A DNA stretch of 64,000 bases. Origin: Clonostachys chloroleuca. Taxonomy: Eukaryota > Ascomycota > Sordariomycetes > Hypocreales > Bionectriaceae. The notes under the pieces were generated by a model, which had not been told where the DNA came from, made no database searches, and saw only the letters and a program-made list of their open reading frames with translations. Position numbers and translations under genes: made by a program. Shown here in pieces: positions 21,724 through 31,843 of this stretch. Numbering within the stretch: the first letter of the stretch is position 1; each line of letters begins with the position of its first letter. The stretch spans positions 434,001 to 498,000 of the forward strand of contig JBANAY010000003.1 in NCBI GenBank assembly GCA_037952775.1, written 5' to 3'.

Positions 21724-22523
21724 ATCTGATATTTTTAGCAAAGCAATACAACTACAACACATGACCAATGCCTTTTAAAGTTCTTCTCTCTTGCTCCTCT
21801 AGGTGCCCGCCCTGGCAGGTCACGAAACTATCTGAGCAGGATGTAGGCTACCATATACTTCAGATTTGACAGAGGCTGACCTCACCCACGCTAGACAAGC
21901 TTCTTGATGCTCGGTTACAGCCCTAAATGACATCCTTGTCAATAACATGATTTAAGCGAGGTGCCATGTGGTGGGTGACAGGGAGAATACTTGGAAAAAC
22001 ATGTCCAATCTCGGCTTATTGCCTCTACGTGGCGGCAAGTGGTGTGTAAGAAATACAGCGCGGCTAATTCGCCTGCCCTGAAGCCAATCCAAAACGCGGG
22101 TTTCCAAGCGCCTTTACTCTCACTCCATCTGATACTGGCTGTTCTTCAGCAATTGTATCGTTCAAGCACCCTCAAGCCCACCATTCATTGCATCTTTGAG
22201 TAGCTGTCTGTAGAAATAAAGAAATAAGCCTTGGAGGCTGAGTTCTTAATAAGGGAGAGCCTTGTGGTAGTGACATTCTGACACGCACTTAGTGCCCAAA
22301 ACCCCTGCTTCGCTCCACCTCCGTATTGCTCGCAATGAAGCTTGGCATTGGAAATCAGCCTAGAGACCAGCCCAAGTGTGGCGTTGCTCTTCAAGTTCAA
22401 GCTACATCAATGCATGGAGGATTTGGGTAAGTAACATAAGAGCCGTTTCTTTCCCACATTCCGGAACTGTTAGCACAAGGTCCCCCACACAAGCTACGTC
22501 TAGAACAACTTTTTCATCGAAGA
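21724..22523. other. Intergenic, sulfatase-like to small membrane protein
   Basis: 800 bp; no coding, RNA or repeat feature recognised. Contains the upstream region of the small TM protein. Confidence 0.5.
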
Positions 22524-22964
22524 ATGGTTATCCGCATAGGCAGTCTTTCAACCCTCCTCCTCCTCTCTAATTCCTTCTCGACACTCGTCAGTGCCACTAG
22601 CAACAATGAGCACCCCCTTTTCCCAAGAGCAAAGCCACTCAAGACCAAGTTAGACAAAATAGTCGTTGGATCCTCTGTTGGTGGCTTTTTCGGGCTCCTC
22701 TTTTTGATCATGGTCATAGGGCTACTTTGGGGACGGCACATAAGTCGACGAAATGCGCACAAAGATGCCCGCATAGAGGAGGCAGGGCTCTCGGGCAATC
22801 ATAAGTCCTCGGCAGAGGGCCGAATTCCACTCATGACACGTTCTCAATCCCCGGAGCCCGAGGAGCCAAAGCCCACATACACGCCATTTACCACGCTCAT
22901 GTCATCTACGGTTGGCGTCCTCGACAGGTTACATGGCGAGCCTAAGAAAAGCGGCGGTCGCTGA
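22524..22964 (+). CDS. Small single-pass membrane protein, function unknown
   Basis: 146 aa. An N-terminal signal sequence (IGSLSTLLLLSNSFSTLVSA, about residues 5-24) precedes a short ectodomain with NNEHPLFPRAKPLK. One TM helix (VVGSSVGGFFGLLFLIMVIGLLW, about 47-69) has a basic stop-transfer GRHISRR. The cytosolic tail is rich in Ser, Pro and Glu. The topology is that of small fungal wall or membrane adaptor proteins; no family recognised. From 22912 a +1 frame stays open to 23103 with a similar Ser/Ala/Pro-rich composition, so the true C-terminus may be longer if there is a splice or sequence error. Confidence 0.6.
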   Translation: MVIRIGSLSTLLLLSNSFSTLVSATSNNEHPLFPRAKPLKTKLDKIVVGSSVGGFFGLLFLIMVIGLLWGRHISRRNAHKDARIEEAGLSGNHKSSAEGRIPLMTRSQSPEPEEPKPTYTPFTTLMSSTVGVLDRLHGEPKKSGGR

Positions 22965-24020
22965 ATCCCCTACTCCGCTTGTCTCACGCATCCAGAGCAT
23001 GTATGATGTGGCCCAATCGTCTCGCCTCGCAGCCCCAAAAGGTTCATACGCCGGGGTTGGTGATGGTGCGATGGGTCCCTTAAGCCCGGCCGGTTCAAGC
23101 TAGCGATTTGATCAGATCTAGCTCATGAGCTTCTATCCTGGACGGCTTTTCTCGATGAAAATGTGATAGCCGTTCCAAGCATGACCTGACCTACTCAAGC
23201 TTGGCAGGATATCTCGGTGGTTGATGGCGCTGTTGGGTTTACCAACCCGCAAAAAGCAGGCGCCATAAAGAAGTTTGGGCATTCAGTATGGGCTCAACCT
23301 TATTCTCAGCAGGCCCTGTCTCAAATACAATCTCTTGTGTTCAATTAACATGTCGAGCGAAAGAAGTGGCAGAGAGGGAATGCCTTATCAGGAGCCCCCT
23401 TAAAGAGTGACGAACTCGCGTTGCCACTTACGTCGGCAAATCGCTCGAAGCCTTTCACAACACACATCACCTTGGTCAGGTCTATACCATTGCCAAGTTT
23501 TTGTAGCATGCGCGGTTTGTCGGCCAGAAGAGCAAAAGATTCACTGATGTTAGCGAGTCGCTTGTCCCTCAATATCGGTACCTGGATACAAAGCTGAAAG
23601 CTATCATAAAGTAATTGGGATTGGTGTAAGAATGCAAACTTAACTACTGATCTCTGCATAATCCCTTCTCTCGCTGTGATATATACTTGAGCAGGCTACC
23701 TGCGTGTCGAGGGACTGCTGGTCTGCATACTTGGGTGAGGAACCGTAGCAAGAGATAAGCGCAAATTGTTGCATGAAAAACCCTGCGAGCAAATCTTAGT
23801 GCGTAGCCAATCAATATTACTGGGGTGATCTATCGCGATGCTTCGATTGAAACCATGGCATGATGAGTCACACCTAGGTAGCATCGCCCCTACACATGGT
23901 CAAGAACTGGGTAATATTGCCAGGGGCTGTGTTTTTATATATAGAGAGAGAACCAAGGATTTCTTCTGACCTTCTCACCAAGCTCCCACCCATGGTCCAG
24001 ATCATTTTCAATTCTCTACG
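22965..24020. other. Intergenic, with a weak minus-strand ORF
   Basis: Contains a 104-codon minus-strand ORF (23659-23345) with an ATG start, a TATATA about 25 bp upstream and an internal GTAAGT donor near 23431 after the residues GFERFAD. It could be the first exon of a small unrecognised gene, but no downstream exon or family could be assigned. The rest is unremarkable. Confidence 0.3.
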
Positions 24021-24956
24021 ATGGAAGTCCCGGAGGATAATTATGGTCATGAGGCTATGGAGAAGGTCTTCTCCGCAGTCGAGTTGTTGGAAGCAATCCT
24101 CCTCCATCTCAACCACAGAGACCTTCTCCTGTCCCAGATCATCAGCAGCCACTTCAAGAATGTTGTCTCGCAGTCCCATGCGATACAGCAAAAACTGTTC
24201 TTCACACCAAGCCCTTCTAGCGATATGCCGCAACAGAATCCTCTTCTCAAAACTCTGTTTCCAACATTCTTCTCGCTAAACCGTCCAGTAAGCCCAGACT
24301 ACTTCTACAACATTGTATGCGGCACTATGGATTGGTATATGAATGACCGCCACGAAAGCGTCTTGCGTCCTGATGCCTCATGGAGGCGCATGTTTCCAGT
24401 CCAGCCGCCGGCAAAACTGGAGCAGATCAGGATTTATACCCACGACTACTGCCTATATAAAACGGGCAGCCCTGTTCCCGCAAAATTTGGGGATGAAGTT
24501 GAGGTGCTTCAAGAGCATGGACTAAGAATGGACTTACTATTTGACTTGGTCGTCCATTTATGGGGCCTGCATCCATCACCCCAAATGTACATTCATTGGG
24601 AGATGTTTCCGCTCCTCGGGGGTGAAGAAGAGTGGCAAGATAGGACCCCAAGCCCAGAGGCCTGGTCCAACAGAGATCTCATTGACTATCCGTTACCTTT
24701 ACAAGAAAACATGAGCGACGGAGACCAGAAAACAAATAACAGGATTACCTTGTATTATCAGCACGATTCAGCGTGTGGAGGTAAACCATGGAAGCCTGAT
24801 TTGAAGATTGATTCATCATTTAACTCGATGATCGAGGCCGACCGCACCAAACTACTACGTTTTATAGGAAAGGCCCAGCTGGGTTGGAATCGTTGGGATG
24901 AGTATGTTGATGACGAGGATCCCGTTGACCGGGATGGCACTGATGACGAGGAATAG
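24021..24956 (+). CDS. F-box domain protein, fungal-specific
   Basis: Intronless, 311 aa. The N-terminal F-box-like helix set AVELLEAILLHLNHRDLLLSQ (about 18-38) is followed by SSHFKNVVSQSHAIQQKLFF, the layout of many ascomycete F-box proteins that dock on Skp1 in SCF ubiquitin ligases. The middle part (ASWRRMFPVQPP, RIYTHDY, MDLLFDLVVHLWGLHPSP) is shared by a large expanded family of unknown targets. The C-terminus is acidic (DEYVDDEDPVDRDGTDDEE). Role inferred: substrate adaptor; target unknown. Confidence 0.75.
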   Translation: MEVPEDNYGHEAMEKVFSAVELLEAILLHLNHRDLLLSQIISSHFKNVVSQSHAIQQKLFFTPSPSSDMPQQNPLLKTLFPTFFSLNRPVSPDYFYNIVCGTMDWYMNDRHESVLRPDASWRRMFPVQPPAKLEQIRIYTHDYCLYKTGSPVPAKFGDEVEVLQEHGLRMDLLFDLVVHLWGLHPSPQMYIHWEMFPLLGGEEEWQDRTPSPEAWSNRDLIDYPLPLQENMSDGDQKTNNRITLYYQHDSACGGKPWKPDLKIDSSFNSMIEADRTKLLRFIGKAQLGWNRWDEYVDDEDPVDRDGTDDEE

Positions 24957-25354
24957 AATACGATGAAAAGAGGTGTGTTGAGGGAAGTCAATTAAAAGAA
25001 GGAGATGTTGTCAATGAGGTCTGTTTCATGAGCACTGTGTTAATAATGTCTATACGGCTTTGCCAAGATGAATTTACCAAACACCCTGGGATAATAAATA
25101 CGTAACATCTCTAGTGTTTCCTACTGGTTAATCCCACCTTTATACCGAGGTATTGCTATCAGCAAATTGAATTCTCGAGTTGCACTCGATGTGTTATTTG
25201 AAAGATTTCATATGGCCATGTCGCCTTGCGTGCAAAAATAGCAGAGTGAACGTTCGTGTATAAAACTCCAAGGTCAGACCGTCTCTCGGATCCCAAGCAT
25301 CAAAAACGCAGCGTCCAGATGATCCCGATGTTTGAGCAAATATCCATCCACTCA
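24957..25354. other. Intergenic, convergent 3' ends
   Basis: About 400 bp between the 3' ends of the F-box and WW genes; nothing further recognised. Confidence 0.5.
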
Positions 25355-26438
25355 TCATCCCCCACTGACACCTCCGCCGCCTCCATCACCACCGTGGCCA
25401 CCTCCTCCATCCCCGCCATGATGATGCCCACCGCCGTTGTGCCCACCCTGATGCCCGCCGTGATGCCCGCCATGATGGCCTCCTCCGTTGTCATAGGGAT
25501 ACGCACCGTACATCGGGTAGCCAGTGGTATTACTATTGGCATTGTTATTCTGTGGTTGGCTGGGTTTATTCTTCGTCTTGAGCTTGTCCTTGAAGCCAGC
25601 CAAGGCACTATTGCCCAAGCCTACGATGCCACCTCCACCGCCACTAGACGCAGGCAGGTTGACGCCGGCAGCAGATAACCGTCCTTTAGCTTTGTCGGTC
25701 AGTTTCCCCAGAAACCCTCCACTCTGGCCACTCGTCGGTTGTGCTTGCGGTTGCGGTTGCGCGTACTGCTGGTTTGGATACATTGCTTGCTGCTGGTTGG
25801 GATAGCCCGGATATTGCGGGTAGCCTTGAGGACCAACCCCTTGTTGCTGCTGTGAGTATGGTTGCTGCTGGTAGGGTTGCTGCTGATAGGATTGCTGCTG
25901 ATGCGCCATATAGTCGCCGCCGTATGGCTGCTGCTGCTGCTGTTGCGGCGGAGAAAATGCAGGATTCTGTTGGAAGTGGTTGGGCGAGTACGGGTGCTGG
26001 GGTTGGGGTGATCTTTGCTGGGCAGCGAGAGCGTCCTCTTCTGCCTGTAGTCTCGCCGCGAGAGCAGCGTCGCTATCTTCCATGCCCCTGTTCCCCCTAT
26101 AGGGATGGGTGTCCATGTTTAACTGTGGTGTGGCCCGCGAATCTTCCTCGGCTTGAAGGCGGGCAGCCAATGCCTCATCATCCGCCATCTGGGAATCGCT
26201 GGCCACCTTTGGTTCGCTGCTGGCCTGCTGGGCCGACCCCGGATGGTCCCATTGCGAGACGTTTGTGTGAGAATTGAAGAAGTACCTGAGGACCCCGGAT
26301 AGTTAGTGTGAAGCCCTCTCCCCTCGAATCTTGGGCATGAACACACCATGCTTTGTACTGCTCATTCCACTGAGCAGCCCATCCTGGTGGAAGAGAAGCG
26401 GGGTAAGATCCAGGCGGCGGCGAAGATGGGGAATCCAT
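25355..26438 (-). CDS. WW-domain protein with Q-rich and Gly/His-rich regions
   Basis: Complement exons 26438-26347 and 26285-25355 (61-nt intron, GTGTGT...CCTCAG, phase 2), 340 aa. The splice completes a WW domain (LPPGWAAQWNEQYKAW / YFFNSHTNVSQWDHP, about residues 15-45, both Trp and the Pro present), a proline-motif binder. Two near-identical helices (ALAARLQAEED) follow; they resemble ubiquitin-interacting or coiled-coil motifs. Then come a long Gln/Pro/Tyr-rich, prion-like stretch and GGFLGKLTDKAKGRL. The tail is (HGG)n/His-rich and may bind metal. This resembles a recurrent fungal WW family of unknown function, probably a scaffold or condensate protein. ATG 26438 is chosen because the upstream codon at 26450 is GTG. 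Confidence 0.82.
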
Positions 26439-28190
26439 GATGAACGACACGAGGGCCTGGCTGAGATAGGGGGAAGGGCAATAGTGCCGCTAGGAGAAAC
26501 CCGACAAATAGACAGTATGGACTAAGAAATGACTTCGTGGCCTGATGGCTGAGCTGCCAGAGTTTTCTGCGCAGTGTGGATGATTAATGATGAGAAACAG
26601 TGGAGATGGGTGGTCGCTGTTACATGGCCGGGCAGCCAATGATACTGACCAGTAAAGAACGGGAAGCCCGGAACAAAGGCTTCTGGTGATACATTCGGGC
26701 ACGGTGATGGGTAGGCGTCACAGCTGATCTAGATTGCTACGTCATTGAAGTTACTCGTTCTTAAGGCTGTTTGAAGCAGGTTTCAAAGCTCCCTCTTAGC
26801 AAGTAGATGCTGAATTAAGCAAGCGATGCGATGCCTCACCATTTCGGCAAAATAAAGTAATCGAAATGTATTCCGGATCGTTGCACTATAAGCTTCTCTC
26901 TAAGGACAGTGACTCGTTTAGCTAACCAAGTTCCTCCCGTCCTCCATGCGGCCAACTATACTCAGCCATACTAGATATCCGCGATCAAGAACCGAATCCT
27001 ACGCTACCAAGACATACAGGTACATTTCTTAGGGTGCCACTGGCCAGTGAGTAGTGTTCCATTGATAAGTCGCTACACACTCAACGGGCATTGGGAGGCG
27101 ATGATCGGCATCGAGTGTCAGGCAGCATTCATCACTTAGTGACAGCCAACGATTGGCGTAGTAAAACCGCAGCATTCACCATACCAGAGTCGATTTGAGT
27201 CACACTGGCTTTCCTTGAGCTTCCGATCATTGAACTTGACTTAGATCGGGTGTATTCGACAGCGCGACAATGATCCAGGTAGATCGACACACTATCTAAC
27301 CCTCCAGCGAGACCACCAGACTTGCTATAGTACGTCTTGCGTATCAGGACCAGAAGTACAAAAGAAGGGAAGCCATTACAATTGAAGTTCATCAGTTGTC
27401 AGCAAAGCTTGCTAGCAGTATGTGCTAAGTTTGATGATAGGCCTAGAACACGGGGTAAGGCAAATCAGGACAAGCAACATAACTTCAGGCGAGCCTCCTG
27501 GGGTCCGATGCGACCTATTTGATTATTGTGTGCTTTTAGTGTATCCCGCCTATCTATCCCCCAATCCCATACTCCAGATTCTCTTAATTTGTGTGCAATG
27601 GCAGCCCCCAACCCCCCCCCCCCCCCCCCCCCCCGACAGGCGTCTCTGTACAGGTCTTGATTCAACCACCCCCGGTGCATTTTACCTAATTCAGTTATCA
27701 GTTATCGTACGTTGTGAACATTTTATAAATATCTCACCACAGCCAACAGCATATGGATGCCTTGTTGCCTCGTCCACGCAGCCAACAGCCTGGATCGTCA
27801 CTGGAGCTTACGCACTGTTGGTTGCCGTATGGGGTTCCTTTGGTATGTTGGAGGGTGGCATGGATTCATTCCAAGCGTATTATTCGTTCGCTGCCTAAAA
27901 GTCAGTCGCCTTGCAGTTATGCAACCGTCCATCAATCAGTTGCCTCCAGCGGTAGAAGCTGAATTGACGTGGTCCGCCTCGTGTATTTAAGAGGACCATC
28001 TTTCCCGCATCCAAGAAAATAAAGCAAGCTTCTGCTTCTGCTCACATCTCCTGCGATTCATCACCTTGTCCACGCCAATCAAGCCTAGGTCTTATCCCAG
28101 CCGCATTGAAACCTTTCCAGTCTCACATCACCTTTGCAAATAGCACTTCTTTACCTCCTTCTTGTATCAGTCCCGGAGACACGAGGCAAA
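26439..28190. other. Divergent promoter region, WW and AAA genes
   Basis: 1.75 kb with no supported gene. A C23 homopolymer lies at 27612-27634. ORFs crossing it (27422-27898) depend on its length and are not credible. Confidence 0.5.
27612..27634. repeat. Poly-C tract (C23)
   Basis: 23 consecutive C in non-coding DNA. True length is uncertain because G/C runs elsewhere in this window appear mis-sized. Confidence 0.8.
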
Positions 28191-30375
28191 ATGACCGCAG
28201 ACGCCATTGAAAAGAAGCCAGCCGACGCTACCAACAGTGCGACGGATGTGGTAGAAGCGGCCGCCAGGGGCAACGAAGGCGAAACCAACAAGAGCGACGA
28301 CGCCCAGGGGTCCCCTGATACACCTGTTGGCTGTTCCACGGTGAGCACAGTGCTCTTCGCCACTTTTGACAAAGCTGGACGGCAATCATGGTCGTCGAAA
28401 TCGCCAGACGTGGAGACTACCGAGAACAAGGAGACTCGAAAGTCGGCCATCATTGTGCGAAAGGGTGAGGCGCCTCTACGCAGCTGATGATGCGATTTGG
28501 CTTGCTAACTTGATATCAGTTGCACCCAAGCGGGCAGACTCAAGCAAGCCGCTAGTCATTGACAGTATAGTTATCCAATCGCCGTACCTGAAGAAGGTCC
28601 TCGCCAAGGTGCTGGAGGACTACCCGGGAATTGTCGTCAACGTCGTCCGCCTCGTCTTCGAGAACCCATTTGAATGTTTCGTCCACCGCTGGGACCGCTT
28701 CATCCAGGCTCTCGAGGACCCTGAGCTTGATGGCCTCACCAAGGACCATCTTGAGCTCTTGCACGAGATCCTGGAGGAAGAGCTGCGGGATGTTCTCCAA
28801 GCCCGTGAAGACTTCATCAAAACCAAGGCAGTCAACTGGGCCTATGTCTGGACAATCTTCACGCCCGGGTGTATTGTTTGGGGGTCCAAGAATGGAAAGC
28901 CCATTGCCGTCAGGTTTGTCCGTGGCGAGTATGCCAAGGATAAATGCGGTAAATTCTACGCACTACATTGCCAGTGCATTGAGTGGGATGGCAAAATCCT
29001 GGGCTGGGCCAAAGCTACGCAAAAGATCCGCCAGTATCTCGGCACCATGGAAGTGCAAAGTCTATCATGCTTTCCTCTTGATATGCATTCCCAAAAGGAA
29101 AGTATAACCCAGCTGCTTCGGGAGCGTGGGTTACGTTTCCATGAGTTCGCTGGGCATCGTTACAAGTTCTCTAACGGTCTGGCTCTTTGGTACGATAGAA
29201 AGTACAAAATTATCCGACAAGAGATGGTGGACTCGCGTATTGTAATTGACGCGAAGACTTGGGCGCAGGAGACCCCAGAGCTCTCATTCACCACAACAAA
29301 GAATCTGCGCTTGGGAGGATACGTGAAGGGCACTGTGGGTGGTCGTCGCCCAGATGGCAATGACGACGGTTCCGATTCCGAGAGCGATGAGAGTGGGGAG
29401 GAGGGTAGTGAGGAGGGTAGTGAGGATGAGAGCGATGATGGTATGGACGTGGACATGGGAACTGGCGTCGATGACGATTTCGATCCCAAAAACCGAGGCA
29501 AAGATGGGAGGGACCAGAATCTCCCGCAGCATCTGCTTATTCTCACCAGCCCCATGGTTAGAGGTTACTCGCTCAAGAATAGGCGCTGGATGGAATTCTT
29601 CATCGACGATGTGTCCGAGATTACATTCCGCGAGAACTCCTTCGATTCTCTCGTCCTGGAGCAGGAGAAGAAGGATCTGATCCTGGCATTTTCCCAGACC
29701 CAAATCAAACGCAAGGACCAATTCGACGACGTTATATCCGGCAAGGGTCGAGGCATTATCATGCTCCTGTCTGGCAGCCCAGGCATTGGTAAGACCCTCA
29801 CTGCCGAAACAGTCGCCGAGCATATGCGTGTGCCCCTGTACTCAATCAATGCCAGCGACCTAGGCTCCTACGCCTATGAGATGCAGTACAACATGAGCAA
29901 GATTCTGACCATGGTGGCTTCCTGGAACGCTGTCCTGCTCCTTGACGAATGCGATGTGTACCTTGAAAAGCGGGAGATTGGTGATGTATCACGCAACTCG
30001 ATTGTCTCCGTGTTTCTACGCATGCTCGAGTATTACGAGGGGATCCTCTTTATGACAACTAATCGCGTGGACACCATCGATCCCGCGTTCGAAAGCCGCA
30101 TTCACCTCTCTCTGGAGTATCCCAACCTTACAGGTGCTTCACGCGAGCAAGTCTGGCGAGCATTCTTCGAGCCAGTCGATGACGAGGGCGACAAGGCTCA
30201 TGAACTCAGCGATGGTGACATCAAGGAGCTTAGCAAGTTGGACCTCAACGGCAGGCAGATCAAGAACACGATCAAGATGGCTAAGCTTCTGTCTTGGCAG
30301 AGAGAGGAGTCGCTCAAGATGTGGCATATCCAGTATGTTTTGAAGGTCCAGAAGCTCAAGAACCTATCAGATTAG
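28191..30375 (+). CDS. AAA+ ATPase with N-terminal DUF7025-type region
   Basis: Exons 28191-28464 and 28520-30375 (55-nt intron, phase 1) give 709 aa. A disordered N-terminus precedes a conserved fungal region (KPLVIDSIVIQSPYLKKVL, WTIFTPGCIVWG, YCHCQCIEWDG-like). A very acidic linker (SDSESDESGEEGSEEGSEDE) leads to one AAA module: Walker A GSPGIGKT at about 510-517, Walker B LLLDECD at about 564-570, sensor-1 MTTNR and Arg-finger region PAFESRIHLSLEYP. The architecture is common in Pezizomycotina proteins annotated only as AAA-type ATPases; the module resembles the BCS1/katanin group. Likely a hexameric protein remodeller; substrate unknown. No membrane helix seen. Confidence 0.88.
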
Positions 30376-30816
30376 GGGAACGGGCAGCACTGTGTCATTG
30401 ACACGGCATTAGCCAGCGCTCGTTCATCAGTAGTAGTGAGAAATGATTAGCAGTGATTGAATACGAATTTTTGGGGTACCCATGACAAACTTGGCGTTCA
30501 ATTCTATGATACAGTGAACGTCTATTGAAAAACAGCCAATGTGCGGAACCTTTAATGGTGACCAATATGGCAACCCAAAGACGCCATCTATTATCCAACA
30601 ACCAGTCTCTCTTCTTTGTCCAGCAATAGATCGATAATAGATGGTAGGAATTTATCTAACGAATGGTATACATCGGCCTCTTATTCCCACGTTCTCGTGG
30701 ACGGAGAAGCAAATGAATCAGCTTTTAGTAAGTGGATGTGCTTGGAACAAGGTTTATCTATTTAATTTAGAACTGACCCACCACCAATCACTACAGCAAC
30801 TGAACACAGTTGATCA
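30376..30816. other. Intergenic, AAA gene to tRNA
   Basis: 440 bp, 3' flank of the AAA gene and 5' flank of the tRNA; nothing else recognised. Confidence 0.5.
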
Positions 30817-30888
30817 TCTTCCGTAGTATAGTGGTCAGTATGCAAGCTTGTCACGCTTGAGACCCGGGTTCAATTCCCGGCGGGAGAG
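30817..30888 (+). tRNA. tRNA-Asp (anticodon GTC)
   Basis: A 72-nt cloverleaf. The acceptor stem TCTTCCG pairs with CGGGAGA (one T-G wobble). The anticodon stem CAAGC/GCTTG encloses loop TTGTCAC with anticodon GTC at 30850-30852. The T stem CCGGG/CCCGG has loop TTCAATT, and the discriminator base is G. Internal B box GGTTCAATTCC. No intron. Followed by T-rich runs that would end Pol III transcription. Confidence 0.95.
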
Positions 30889-31843
30889 TCCGCCAACCGG
30901 TTCAGCCGGTTCATCTTTTTCTTTTTTTCTTTCGATTTCCATTTAAAATTACATTGAAATCAACTCAGATTTTGTTTTTGTGCTCTGTTTTGATTGCGGG
31001 GTTTTTTTCTAAGATAGGTGATGCTCATGCCTGAACCAGAACTGACTGGTACAAATGATCCTACCTACCCTATACGCAGCCAACTCTCTTTCGTAGACAG
31101 CATTGCAGCAGCGGGATAAGCTATCATAGGGCCAGTGTTTGAGATATAAGAGAGAACATGTTCTTCATCCCTTATCGTAGGGGTCATGGACCCTGATCGG
31201 TAATTTTGATGACTTAAGTTGGCCATATTGGCGTGCGTCCCACTTACGCCTCTAGTTGTTATGAGTCTTCTCACGTTCAATGAGACCATCCTCAGTCTTC
31301 GTGCTTGGGACATAAGAAGAGCATTGTGTTACGACTAATCTTGACAGCATAGAGAGACAAACACCTTACAATTCAATTCAAAAGGGAGCTAGAGGTAAAA
31401 ATATCTAAGCACGTACTGTCATGGCTCGGAGAGCAGAAATGAATCCGCTTTAGATTGTTTCACTTTATTTGTTGTAATAATATCGGTAGCTCAACTACTA
31501 TACAAAACCAGACGGTCCTGTTGAGGTATTAGACTGGGCAAGTTAACCCGAAGTCCTAAATTTTAATCCTCGAAGATAGGACGAGTCGACGCGAAATGGA
31601 CTTATAAGCCCGTAGGTAGTGACAGCTATAAACGCTGTTCTTACTCAATACACATAATATGTGATCGCGTCTTTCCCTTTCCATTGTTCCATCATAATAC
31701 ACCGCAATGACTGTTCCTAGAGACATTATAGGCACAGCTATTTCGCTTGCGGTGAAGAATTGCTGGAGGAGTATGAACCAGAAGTTCTGGCTCAATTTAC
31801 TAGTAATATGTTCATAAATCTGGGCGCCAGGAACCCGACGCCG
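30889..31843. other. Intergenic, tRNA to WW-pseudokinase 3' end
   Basis: AT-rich, about 950 bp. ORFs 31065-31313 and 31556-31795 (both minus) have no family features. Confidence 0.45.
30917..30932 (+). terminator. Pol III T-run terminator of tRNA-Asp
   Basis: T5-C-T7-C-T-like runs about 30 nt after the tRNA 3' end, the usual Pol III stop. Confidence 0.6.

Noticed and set aside
27422..27898. 158-codon ORF crossing the poly-C tract
   Set aside because: Needs a proline run from an uncertain-length C tract and shows no family features or splice context.
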